From Deltaproteobacteria bacterium (lineage in GTDB: Bacteria > Desulfobacterota > DSM-4660 > Desulfatiglandales > HGW-15), in the NCBI GenBank assembly GCA_019310525.1, contig JAFDEE010000015.1:1-48737 (forward strand): a stretch of 48,737 nt of DNA. Direction: 5' to 3'. Below, piece after piece: positions 17,289-25,815 of the stretch. Positions within the stretch are counted from its first letter, which is position 1. Each line of letters starts with the position of its first letter. The position numbers were made by a program, and so were the translations under genes. Under the pieces are notes generated by a model, which saw only the letters and a list, made by a program, of their open reading frames with translations, did not search any database and was not told the origin of the DNA.

Positions 17289-17810
17289 TCAGGGATTTTC
17301 CCTATCGTAGATCTTCACGACTTGGTCCGTTATGTCAAGGGCCTGGTCGAAATACATCAGTCCTGGAGTCCGCTTTTCGATGATCAGGGAGTATCCTCCG
17401 TTTTTCCCGATTCTTTTTACGATTTTTTCGAGGTTTCGCATGACCTTTTTTGTGGCCTCCCTATCCAGGACCTTCATCTCCATGGTGAAATCCTCATAAA
17501 GGTATTTCACGTAACGCCTCTTCTTGTCCAGTTCAAGCCTCTTGTCTTCCTGGGCGTCCAAGCTCAGCATGAGTTTCTGCTTCTCAAATTCCTGTTCAAG
17601 CTTCTTTAGGGCCTTTTGTTCCTGGTCCAGCTTGGCCTGCATTGCATTGTGCTTTTTTTGCATTGCCGAGCGTATCTTCTGGAAAGAAACGGATTTTCGC
17701 TTGAAGACGTCCATGTCAATGACGGCTATCTTGGTGCCGGCCGCCAAGGCGTTCGTTGAGAAGAACAAAAAAATGGCGAAAATCAAAATCCACCTGCCGC
17801 TGAGTTTCAT
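17289..17810 (-). CDS. skp: OmpH/Skp-family periplasmic chaperone
   Basis: Holdase chaperone that carries unfolded outer-membrane proteins through the periplasm to BamA. Signal peptide residues 1-23 ending in ALAA; then KIAVIDMDVF, the first strand of the Skp core, followed by a long charged coiled coil (about residues 45-135) and the closing YSLIIEK strand. Length of 173 aa is normal. AAAGGAGGG precedes the ATG. It is the gene directly after bamA, as in most proteobacteria. Confidence 0.9.
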   Translation of the reverse strand: MKLSGRWILIFAIFLFFSTNALAAGTKIAVIDMDVFKRKSVSFQKIRSAMQKKHNAMQAKLDQEQKALKKLEQEFEKQKLMLSLDAQEDKRLELDKKRRYVKYLYEDFTMEMKVLDREATKKVMRNLEKIVKRIGKNGGYSLIIEKRTPGLMYFDQALDITDQVVKIYDRENP

Positions 17811-17878
17811 ATGCCCTCCTTTTCATGCTGAATCTTTTTCAGAGCTTTTCCCGATCGGTGCTGATTGCGGGAAAATCA

Positions 17879-20659
17879 TCAGAAGAGCCCCCCGATCATG
17901 AACTCCAGGTTGCCCGTGGGCTCGTCCTTCTTAGGCCCGATGACCCATCCGTATTCGATGCGGATCGGCCCAACAGGCGAATACCAGCGGATCCCGGTCC
18001 CGAAGGATTTTTTTAGACCGCCGAAGGAGAATCCTTCCCCTGAACCGAAGACGTTTCCTGCATCCACAAAGACAAGTCCAACGACCCCCTGCTTCTTGGC
18101 CACGGGAAAGCGGTACTCAAAGTTGTAAACCATCATCTTCTCTCCCCCGATGCGATCCCCGGTGGCCGGGTCCTTGGGAGAGATGTTTTGATAATCGAAC
18201 CCCCTGACAGTGTTGATCCCCCCGATAAAGTACTTCTGGTAGATGGGAAGTATCCCCCCGGATCTGCTCTGAATATAGCCCCACCGCCCCCGGGCCATGA
18301 AAACGGTCTCCCAGGGGAGGGGGAAGTACCATTCGGTCTTGAATTCGTAACGGTTAAAGTAGACATCTCCTCCCAGGATCCCGCCGGCATACTCGAAGTA
18401 AAGGGAGTTTTTGGACCCGGATGTCGTGTTCCAGGGCCTGTCTGTAGAGTCCCGTATGATCCCAAGCCGAATGGAACTCGTGACATGGTTGCCCACCATC
18501 TCACGGATGGCAAGGGCGGCCGTGTCGGCTACGTCTGAAATATCCGCATTGTCGTAAGAGTACCTGACAAGCCCTGTCGTGTACTCGTCAAGCCCCAGAG
18601 GAAACTTGAATTGCAGTGCCCCACCGGTGCTGTCCTTGGTGTAGTCGCGGTACTCCCGTTTCCAGTTGAATGCATCTATACCCATGCTGAGGCGCCTGTC
18701 GAAGAGCCAGGGTTCCACGAACTTGATATCGAACTCGGTGGTTCGGGACCCCAGCCGGGCCGATCCCGACAGCTTCAGCCCTTTCCCAAAGAGGTTCCTC
18801 TCGGAAATATTGAATGAACCGACGGTCTTCTCAAAGGAACTGTATCCCGCCCCGAGACTGAAAGAGCCCGTGGCCCGTTCCTTTACATTGATGTCGACGA
18901 TCATCAGATCCTCGGCCGAACCCTTTTTGGGCTGGACTTCCACGTTTTCAAAATAACCCAGCCGGTTGATGTTGGCTGTGCTCTTTTTCAACCCTCTACC
19001 GCTGAAATAATCTCCTTCTATGAGCTCCAGTTCCCTTCGGATGACCTTGTCGCGGGTATAGGTGTTGCCCGTGATGTTGATTCTTTCTATACGGACCTTG
19101 GGGCCCTTTGAGACCTTGTAAGTGATGTCCACGAGGTGTTTTTCGTCGTTTTCCTTGGTATAGGGCACCACCTCAACGTAAGCGTATCCCTCGTCCGCAT
19201 AGATTTCTCTCAAGGACATTACGTCTCTTCGCACGGTCTCCCGCTTGAAATATTTCTCTTTGGTGATGTGAACCTGCTTCAGCAATTCCTCCTCGGGCTT
19301 GATCATGTCGCCTGTGACCGATACACGGTCGACCTTATACTGGGGACCCTCAATGACCTGAATAGTGATGGTAAGGCCGTCGCCTTTTTCCACGGTGATC
19401 TCCGGATCTCCCGTCTTGGCCTTAATGTATCCATGGTTGTGATAAAAGGCGGTGATTTTCTGGAGATCGAACTCCAACTTTTTCCTGTCAAGGAGACCCG
19501 ACTTGGTGAACCAGGAAAACCATCCCTTTTCACTCGTCTCCATTAGATCCTTCAGGTCGCCGTCATCAAAGGCCTTGTTGCCCACGAATTCGATGTGACG
19601 GATGAATACCTTTTCTCCCTCGTCGATTTCGTAAGTCAGGGCAACCTCGTTCTGGGGAAGGTCCTCAATCTTCTCCTTGATGCGAACATTATAATATCCT
19701 TTCTTGCGGTAGAACTCCCGGAGGCGGTTGATGCTCTGCTTGATGTCGCTGAGGTTCAGGATGGAATAGCGTTTGATGCCGATTTCCTGTTTTAGGACCT
19801 TGTCCTTGACTTTACGGTTACCCTTGAAGGAAATGCTCCCGATGGAGGGTTTTTCGCTCACCACGAAGATAACGATTTTTCCCTTGGGACCGTCTTTGGT
19901 TTCGATCTTGACGTCCTTGAAATATCCCATGGCGTAAATGGCCCGAAGGTCCTTGTCGAGCTGATCATAGTCCAGGGCCTCCCCCTTCTTGCTCTCAACC
20001 ACGGAGAGGATGGCCTCGCTTTCCACCCGGCGGTTTCCCGTAACTTCCAGGGAATCGATGGGTTCAAGTCCTGCGATCTGGGTATAGAGGCTCTTTGTGG
20101 CCTTATCCGCAGCGTCTGCCAGCTTCTCTACGTCATCTTCGACCACGAAGACCGTGAATGGGGCACGACGGCCGGTCACATCCACCGCCTTCAAGTCCAG
20201 GCTGATCTTTCTCCCGATCTGGGTGAGACTCCCCGAAACAACGAGTTCGGCCCCCAGGTCCCGGCCGATCCTTATGAGGTCCGCCTTCTTGAGGGTTTCA
20301 AGAAAGACCATAGGGTGTCTATTGATTTGGCCGGGGTCCACGAGTTCGTACCCCTTCTCCGCCAGCCGGGAAGACAACATTTCCTGGAGCCCCTTTTTGA
20401 GATGATCGAGAGGTTCGAGGGAATGGATCTTGAACGGAAGAACCGCAATCTTCTCCTTGGCCTTGGCCTGGATCGTGCCCGGAGCCAAAAAAATTAAGGT
20501 CAGCAGGAGGAGAAGAAGCACTACAGTTCTCACAGGCGGTTGAAAAACTGCTGCGCTTGCTACGTTTTTCAACCGCCTGTTAAAAAAGTGCCGGGCCCTG
20601 CCATTGCGATTTCCTGGGCCTGTGCCGTGATAACACACCGCATCATTGAATTCGACCAT
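17879..20659 (-). CDS. bamA: Outer-membrane protein assembly factor BamA with extra N-terminal domain
   Basis: Core of the BAM complex that inserts beta-barrel proteins. From the N-terminus: a hydrophobic signal segment (VVLLLLLLTLIFLAPG, residues 46-61); a ~130-residue domain resembling the TolB-N/CsgG/FlgO type (KIAVLPF, LVVSGSLTQIG); five POTRA domains starting near residue 201; and the 16-strand barrel, with VRGF in the loop-6 region near residue 835. E. coli BamA has 810 residues; the surplus is the extra domain. The ATG at 20659 has GGAG 7 nt upstream and overlaps lolD, but gives 42 residues before the signal segment, part of them encoded by a palindromic repeat. A GTG at 20533, directly before the signal segment, is the alternative (884 aa). 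Confidence 0.93.
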   Translation of the reverse strand: MVEFNDAVCYHGTGPGNRNGRARHFFNRRLKNVASAAVFQPPVRTVVLLLLLLTLIFLAPGTIQAKAKEKIAVLPFKIHSLEPLDHLKKGLQEMLSSRLAEKGYELVDPGQINRHPMVFLETLKKADLIRIGRDLGAELVVSGSLTQIGRKISLDLKAVDVTGRRAPFTVFVVEDDVEKLADAADKATKSLYTQIAGLEPIDSLEVTGNRRVESEAILSVVESKKGEALDYDQLDKDLRAIYAMGYFKDVKIETKDGPKGKIVIFVVSEKPSIGSISFKGNRKVKDKVLKQEIGIKRYSILNLSDIKQSINRLREFYRKKGYYNVRIKEKIEDLPQNEVALTYEIDEGEKVFIRHIEFVGNKAFDDGDLKDLMETSEKGWFSWFTKSGLLDRKKLEFDLQKITAFYHNHGYIKAKTGDPEITVEKGDGLTITIQVIEGPQYKVDRVSVTGDMIKPEEELLKQVHITKEKYFKRETVRRDVMSLREIYADEGYAYVEVVPYTKENDEKHLVDITYKVSKGPKVRIERINITGNTYTRDKVIRRELELIEGDYFSGRGLKKSTANINRLGYFENVEVQPKKGSAEDLMIVDINVKERATGSFSLGAGYSSFEKTVGSFNISERNLFGKGLKLSGSARLGSRTTEFDIKFVEPWLFDRRLSMGIDAFNWKREYRDYTKDSTGGALQFKFPLGLDEYTTGLVRYSYDNADISDVADTAALAIREMVGNHVTSSIRLGIIRDSTDRPWNTTSGSKNSLYFEYAGGILGGDVYFNRYEFKTEWYFPLPWETVFMARGRWGYIQSRSGGILPIYQKYFIGGINTVRGFDYQNISPKDPATGDRIGGEKMMVYNFEYRFPVAKKQGVVGLVFVDAGNVFGSGEGFSFGGLKKSFGTGIRWYSPVGPIRIEYGWVIGPKKDEPTGNLEFMIGGLF
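20532..20580. repeat. Palindromic repeat inside the 5' end of bamA
   Basis: Perfect 17-bp inverted repeat (20532-20548 and 20564-20580) around a 15-base loop, ACAGGCGGTTGAAAAAC and its complement. The same TIR type, with CTGTTGAAAA in place of CGGTTGAAAA, and the GCAAGCGCAG inner motif recur at 39367-39504, so the two belong to one family. It is in frame with bamA and encodes residues about 27-43 of the long form, or ends exactly where the GTG start of the short form lies. Confidence 0.75.
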
Positions 20660-21305
20660 CCGTCATCTCCATGTGTCGTGACAATTTCGCCGCAAACAGG
20701 GTGTTATGGGTGGCCACGATGAGGGCCAGGTTCTCATCCCTGTTCAGCTGAAGCAAGAGGTCAATGATTCCTTCTCCAGTTGCCTTGTCCAGGTTTCCCG
20801 TGGGTTCGTCCGCCAAAAGGATTTTCGGTCTCATAACCAGGGCCCGGGCAATGGCCACCCGTTGCTGTTCGCCGCCGGAAAGCTCACCCACACGGTGGCT
20901 CAGGCGGTGGCCCAGGCCCACCCTTTTTAGGATTCTCTCGGCCATTTCTCTGGCCTCTTTCCGGCTGATCCGGGCGATCATGGCCGGCATGGCGGTGTTT
21001 TCCAGGGCATTGAGTTCGGGCAGCAGATGATGGAACTGGAACACGAAACCGATGTCCCGGTTCCTTAAGCGGCAAAGCTCAACGTTGTCCAGTTCGCTTA
21101 CGTTTCGACCCCGAAACAGGATTTCCCCACGGGTCGGCGGTTCCAGCGTGCCCATGACGTTGAGCAGGGTGGATTTCCCCACGCCGGATGCCCCTGTGAT
21201 GGCCAGGCTTTCCCCCTCTCCGACCACCAGGTCAATGCCCTTAAGTACCTCGATCACGTTTCCATCGTGCCTGAAGGACTTAAAGATGTTTTTAAGCTCA
21301 AGCAA
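20643..21305 (-). CDS. lolD: Lipoprotein-releasing ABC transporter ATPase LolD
   Basis: ATPase of the LolCDE complex that extracts outer-membrane lipoproteins from the inner membrane. Walker [13 protein letters not shown] signature [15 protein letters not shown], Walker [13 protein letters not shown] and H-loop VATHN are intact. TTG at 21305 is chosen as start because GGGAGG lies 8 nt upstream and the resulting 220 residues match the family; the frame is open further upstream into lolC/E. It starts 34 bp after the permease and its stop overlaps the possible bamA ATG. Confidence 0.93.
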   Translation of the reverse strand: MLELKNIFKSFRHDGNVIEVLKGIDLVVGEGESLAITGASGVGKSTLLNVMGTLEPPTRGEILFRGRNVSELDNVELCRLRNRDIGFVFQFHHLLPELNALENTAMPAMIARISRKEAREMAERILKRVGLGHRLSHRVGELSGGEQQRVAIARALVMRPKILLADEPTGNLDKATGEGIIDLLLQLNRDENLALIVATHNTLFAAKLSRHMEMTDGRIQ

Positions 21306-21339
21306 TAGGGTGTCCTCCCGGCGCTTTCTTCTTTCGGGC

Positions 21340-22566
21340 CTACTCGTAGCGCAGCGCCTCGGCCGGATTGAGCCGTGAGGCATGCCACGCAGGGTAGAGG
21401 GTGGCCAGGAATGAAATAATCAGCGCGGACAAGGTCACGAAAAGGACATCCCAGGTTTCCACTTTCACGGGAAGGGTGGAGATGTAATAGACGTCCGCCG
21501 GCAGGTGGATAAATTTATACTTGGCCAGGAGGCGGCAGAGCCCCAATCCTGCCAGCAATCCCACCACGGTTCCAACGATGCCCACCAAGAGTCCCTGAAA
21601 CACGAAGATGGTCATGATGCTCCGGGGGGAAGCTCCCATGGCCCTGAGGATCGCCACGTCACGGGTCTTTTCCATCACCACCATTACCAGTGTGCTGATG
21701 ATATTGAGGGCCCCCACCAGAACGATCATGATCAGGATCACGAACATGACGATCTTTTCCAGCTTGAGTGCGGAAACCAGGGCCTTGTTCATTTGTTTCC
21801 AGTCCTGGGTCCAGTAAGGATATCCGAGTTTCGCGGCGATGGAGGCCCCGATCCGATCCGCTCTCTCCACATCGACCACCTTGACCTCGATACCCGTGAC
21901 CCGGTTGTCCAGCCCAAGGAAATCCTGGGCCTCTCTCAGGGAAGTGTAGGCCATGGTGGCATCGTATTCATACATGCCTGAATCGAAGAGGGCGGTGACC
22001 ATGTATTTTCGGCTGTTTGGCACTCTCCCAAGGGGTGTCAATTTGCCCTGGGGGGCGAGCATGGTGACCGTATCCCCCGGACCGACACCCAATTGCTTGG
22101 CCAACTCTTTCCCCAGGATGATCCCCGGAAGTCCACCATGGACCATGTCCAGCGAGGAAAGGCTCCCTTCCCTGATCATGGAGCCGATGGCGATGACATC
22201 TCCCGCTGTTCGGGTATCCAGGCCCCTGAGCACAGCGCCTGAGGCGTATCCCATACTGTTTATCATAACCTGGCTGTAGATGAAAGGGGTCGTCGCCAAA
22301 ACCCCCTTGACCCCCGAGACCTTTTTCGAGACGGCTTGATAACCGCCGAAGGCACCGCCGTAACTGCGGACCAGGAGATGGGAATTCACCCCCAGGATCT
22401 TGGACATGAGATCGGCCGTGAATCCGTTCATGACCGAGAGGACCACGATCAAGGCCATCACCCCCACCATCACTCCGGCGATCGAGATCACCGTGATCAC
22501 CGATATGAAGGTCTGCCGGCGCTTGGCCTTCAGGTATCTGAGTCCCAAAAAGAATTCGAAAAGCAT
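21340..22566 (-). CDS. lolC: Lipoprotein-releasing permease LolC/LolE
   Basis: Inner-membrane permease of the Lol system, MacB/FtsX-like topology: one helix near residues 23-50 (VITVISIAGVMVGVMALIVV), a large periplasmic domain (about 55-270) that binds the lipoprotein or LolA, then three helices (near 275-300, 320-345 and 375-395). MLFEFFLGLRYLKAKRRQTF is the typical start. Only one permease gene is present, so a homodimer with LolD (LolF-like arrangement) is likely. AGGAT precedes the ATG. Confidence 0.92.
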   Translation of the reverse strand: MLFEFFLGLRYLKAKRRQTFISVITVISIAGVMVGVMALIVVLSVMNGFTADLMSKILGVNSHLLVRSYGGAFGGYQAVSKKVSGVKGVLATTPFIYSQVMINSMGYASGAVLRGLDTRTAGDVIAIGSMIREGSLSSLDMVHGGLPGIILGKELAKQLGVGPGDTVTMLAPQGKLTPLGRVPNSRKYMVTALFDSGMYEYDATMAYTSLREAQDFLGLDNRVTGIEVKVVDVERADRIGASIAAKLGYPYWTQDWKQMNKALVSALKLEKIVMFVILIMIVLVGALNIISTLVMVVMEKTRDVAILRAMGASPRSIMTIFVFQGLLVGIVGTVVGLLAGLGLCRLLAKYKFIHLPADVYYISTLPVKVETWDVLFVTLSALIISFLATLYPAWHASRLNPAEALRYE

Positions 22567-22670
22567 GTGATCCTAATTCTCGTGGTTCGATGGTTCAGGT
22601 TCCCGGAAAGGTGCGGCCCGCCGACCGGTCGTCGTCAGGCGGCGGATCCGGTTAGCGGTGCGGCGGACGA

Positions 22671-24149
22671 TCATTTGGACCTCATGTGGGGGAAGAAGAT
22701 GACGTCTCTGATGGAAGGAGAATCCGTGAGGAGCATGACGACCCGATCGATTCCTACGCCTTCTCCTGCGGTGGGAGGAAGCCCGTATTCCATGGCTGTG
22801 AGGTAGTCCTCATCCATGAACTGCGCCTCGTCGTCCCCCGCCTCCCGCATGGCGGCCTGGCGCTCGAATCTTTCCCTCTGGTCCACCGGATCGTTGAGCT
22901 CCGTGAAGGCGTTGGCGATTTCCTTGCCTGCGATGAAGAGTTCGAAGCGGTCCGTGATGTCCGGATTATCGTCGTTCCGCCGCGAAAGGGGCGATATTTC
23001 CGTGGGATATCCGTATATGAAGGTCGGCTGAACCAGTCTGGGCTCCACCACCTGGTCGAAGATCTTGGCCAGGACGTTGCCCAGGCTGTCGAGTTTCGAG
23101 ATCAGGATGTCCCTGGATTCGGCAAAGGCAAGGGCGGCGTCCATGTTGGTGAGGACTTCCTCGTCCACTCCGCCGATTTCCTTCAGGGCCTGGAACATGG
23201 GTATCCTGGGCCAGGGAGGAGAGAAATCAATGGTTTCGCCCTGGTACTGCACGGTGGTTTCCCCGAGAACTTCCTGAACCACCTGGAGGAACAATTCCTC
23301 GGTCAAACGCATGAGGTCTTCGTAAGTAGCATAGGCCATGTAGAATTCCAGCATCGTGAACTCGGGGTTGTGTTTTATCGAGATCCCTTCGTTCCGGAAA
23401 TTGCGGTTGATCTCGAAGACCCTCTCCAGGCCTCCCACCACCAGCCTCTTCAGGTAAAGTTCCGGTGCCACCCGCAGGTAAAGATTCATGCCCAAGGCGT
23501 TATGGTAAGTCTTGAAGGGCCGGGCCGTGGCCCCCCCGGCTATAGGATGCATCATGGGCGTTTCCACCTCCAGAAACCCCCTTTCGAGGAAGAATTTCCG
23601 GATGGCCTGGATGATTTTGCTGCGGGTGACGAACACCTCCTTGACCGAGTCGTTCACGATGAGGTCCAGGTACCGCTGCCGGTATCTGGTCTCCACGTCG
23701 GCCAGCCCGTGCCATTTTTCGGGAAGAGGCCTCATGGATTTCGAGAGGAGGCGGATCTTTTCCGCGAGGATGCTCAGTTCGCCGGTGCGGGTCCGAAAGG
23801 GCCTTCCCCTGATCCCGATGAAATCTCCGACGTCCATGAGCTTAAAAATCTTGTAGGCTTCTTCACCCACCTTGTCCTTCCGTATATAAGCCTGGAGGCG
23901 CCCCGTCCGGTCCTTGAAATGAATGAAGGCGGCTTTGCCGAAATTACGGATGGACATAATTCGTCCCGCCAGGGAGAAAGCTTCCTCCTGTTTCTCCAGG
24001 GTTTCAGCGTCTTTTTCCCCGAAACGGTCGATGAACTCCGACACGGTCAGGTCGCAGGTGTACCCTGCGGGGTAAAGATGCACACCCATAGCCTTCAGGG
24101 TGTCGGCCTTTTTCTTTCTGTCCTCGATTACTGAGCTTGTTTTTCCCAT
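22671..24149 (-). CDS. lysS: Lysyl-tRNA synthetase, class II
   Basis: Charges tRNA-Lys. N-terminal OB-fold anticodon-binding domain (residues 60-150, with [19 protein letters not shown]) and class II catalytic domain: motif 1 around [14 protein letters not shown], motif 2 in [20 protein letters not shown], motif 3 in [13 protein letters not shown] near the C-terminus. 492 residues is usual. It is the first gene of the minus-strand envelope cluster; 104 bp separate it from the Lol permease, so co-transcription is plausible. Confidence 0.96.
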   Translation of the reverse strand: MGKTSSVIEDRKKKADTLKAMGVHLYPAGYTCDLTVSEFIDRFGEKDAETLEKQEEAFSLAGRIMSIRNFGKAAFIHFKDRTGRLQAYIRKDKVGEEAYKIFKLMDVGDFIGIRGRPFRTRTGELSILAEKIRLLSKSMRPLPEKWHGLADVETRYRQRYLDLIVNDSVKEVFVTRSKIIQAIRKFFLERGFLEVETPMMHPIAGGATARPFKTYHNALGMNLYLRVAPELYLKRLVVGGLERVFEINRNFRNEGISIKHNPEFTMLEFYMAYATYEDLMRLTEELFLQVVQEVLGETTVQYQGETIDFSPPWPRIPMFQALKEIGGVDEEVLTNMDAALAFAESRDILISKLDSLGNVLAKIFDQVVEPRLVQPTFIYGYPTEISPLSRRNDDNPDITDRFELFIAGKEIANAFTELNDPVDQRERFERQAAMREAGDDEAQFMDEDYLTAMEYGLPPTAGEGVGIDRVVMLLTDSPSIRDVIFFPHMRSK

Positions 24150-24693
24150 GGGATGAATAACATGAACAATAAGTGAGGTCCGTGGCTTGAAATCGGACTT
24201 GTTTAATTATTTTTATAGGTTGAACGCTTGCTTGTAATCCAAACGCCTCCGATAGTCAAGGCAAAAGATCCCCGGAGAAAGTCCTTCAATTCCTTTGATC
24301 ACGAGGGGAATCAGTGTTATAAAAAATCTTGACGAAAGATCGCCCGGTTTCCCAATGGAGGTATCGCCGGCTGATTTCACGGTAAAGAAGAAACCTTTGA
24401 ACCTGAATCTTGCATAAACAATCTTGAATCCGTTAAAAAATTCATTGAAATTCCCTCTCTTAGGTTATAACCGGGCAAGGTGGAAGTTCAGCCCTATGGG
24501 TGAGAACAAAATGAAGAGTAATATTTCAAGATTGTTTACCCTTAGGGAGTGTCGATTTTACCGAATCTGCTTCGTTATCGAACGCTTGCGGTAGGCGATT
24601 ACAGCTGTGCAGTCTATATGCCTTGCATCTTCGGCAAACTCGACGCTTATAAGATTCAGGTTGAAAAAGGGTAGTTGAAAGGTCTCGAAAAAA
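24150..24693. other. Divergent intergenic region between lysS and an unrecognised gene
   Basis: About 540 bp, more AT-rich than its flanks. On the minus strand a TATAAA box at 24212-24217 with TTGGAT 19 bp upstream is a weak promoter candidate for lysS. On the plus side the repeat at 24609-24671 ends shortly before the next gene. No additional coding region was recognised. Confidence 0.45.
24609..24671 (+). repeat. Dispersed ~60-bp repeat, copy 1 (other copy 29490-29552)
   Basis: The core CTTGCATCTTCG-CAAAC, followed by GACGCTT-TAAGAT-CAGG, is shared with 29506-29545 in the same orientation, about 35 of 39 bases by eye, and flanking bases also agree (GCAGT at the left, AA-GGG at the right). 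This copy lies just upstream of the gene at 24694; the other lies just beyond the stop of uvrB. Confidence 0.7.
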
Positions 24694-25782
24694 ATGTCTC
24701 GTGTTAAAAGGAGGAACGTCGCCATCGAATCTAATAATCGCTCAGACCTGCCTGCCGTCCTGTTCCCCCATGTTTTCTTGCCGGAAGAGACCGTGGGGGC
24801 CATCCTTACCCTTTTTCGTCCCCTTACCCTTTTTCTTCCCTGGTACATGGACGAGCCGAAAGCGCTTGAAAAATACAGGGAGGCGGGGATTCTCCGAATC
24901 CTCCATCCTCCTGAAGAAATGAAACCCCGGGATGACTTCCACAGGCTGTTCGAGGCTTACAAAACCTGGTGCCGGGAAAACCCGGACAGGGGTTATACGG
25001 TGTTCCTGCAGGTCCAGCAGGGTCGGGACCGTTCCGAGGATACGATCTGGGGGATACGGGATATTCTTCGCCGGATGGGCGGGGAGGAAGGGCCTCAAGA
25101 GGCCGGTGACCCCGGCCTCCTATGGCACCTGTTGCTTCACATGGCCCGGGAAATGGAGGCCGAGAGCCTTGAAGCCGACCGGGTACTCAAGGAGCTCAAG
25201 GAAAGACGCTCCCCACTCCAGGATGTCCTGGAGCTTGAAGGTGAAGATGCGGCGAGTGTCTTTGATGACCTCCCGGAATTTCGAAGCGAGCCTTCCCTTG
25301 GGCCATCCCATTGGGCCAGGCTGATCGAGGCGTGGCTCGGCCTTTTCAGAGGGCAGCTCCAGGATCGAGAGGTCCTGGTAACTTTTGATCGCCGGGCATG
25401 GGATCACATCTTTGCTTTGATGGAGGAGGGAGCATCGAAGGAGATCGCCCTGCCGGAGGAGCCTGTATGTTTCAGGCTTCCCGCTTCCCCGCTGGGGGAG
25501 GAACCCGGGAATGCCCCTATCGCAGAGGAAGGCCCACTCCCGTCAATCCGTCGGAATCTGCGATCCTTGTTCATGGGACCGAAACTCACAACCCAGGAAA
25601 GGATGGAAGGTCTCAGGAGGCTGGCTGCAGAGATAGAAAGGGATCAATACGTTCCCTCTGCGCGGGGAGTCCTGGAGTGCCGGGTGGCGGCCATTAATCT
25701 CTTTGACAAAGAGTCCCCGGGCGGAGGGGCCTTGAGACCTCTTGATGGAAGGTTCATCGCTTTGGTGGAGAGGAAACAGTGA
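24694..25782 (+). CDS. Conserved-looking protein of unknown function (362 aa)
   Basis: I do not recognise the family. The N-terminus contains VLFPHVFLPEETVGAILTLF and LTLFLPWYMDEP, a hydrophobic but not signal-like stretch; the rest is acidic, helical and rich in Glu/Arg, with no cysteine cluster or membrane segment. Soluble cytoplasmic location is likely. The ATG at 24694 has only a weak ribosome site; a strong AGGAGG occurs at 24709-24714 inside the frame but is not followed by ATG, GTG or TTG at a usable distance, so the true start is uncertain. It converges on the molybdoenzyme gene with a 33-bp gap. Confidence 0.65.
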   Translation: MSRVKRRNVAIESNNRSDLPAVLFPHVFLPEETVGAILTLFRPLTLFLPWYMDEPKALEKYREAGILRILHPPEEMKPRDDFHRLFEAYKTWCRENPDRGYTVFLQVQQGRDRSEDTIWGIRDILRRMGGEEGPQEAGDPGLLWHLLLHMAREMEAESLEADRVLKELKERRSPLQDVLELEGEDAASVFDDLPEFRSEPSLGPSHWARLIEAWLGLFRGQLQDREVLVTFDRRAWDHIFALMEEGASKEIALPEEPVCFRLPASPLGEEPGNAPIAEEGPLPSIRRNLRSLFMGPKLTTQERMEGLRRLAAEIERDQYVPSARGVLECRVAAINLFDKESPGGGALRPLDGRFIALVERKQ

Positions 25783-25815
25783 ACGAATGGGGGAAGATCC
25801 ACCAAAGGCAGCCCT

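Noticed and set aside
22686-24134. 482-codon open frame antisense to lysS
   Set aside because: Shadow of GC-rich codon bias opposite a certain gene; translation has no recognisable motifs and no ribosome site.
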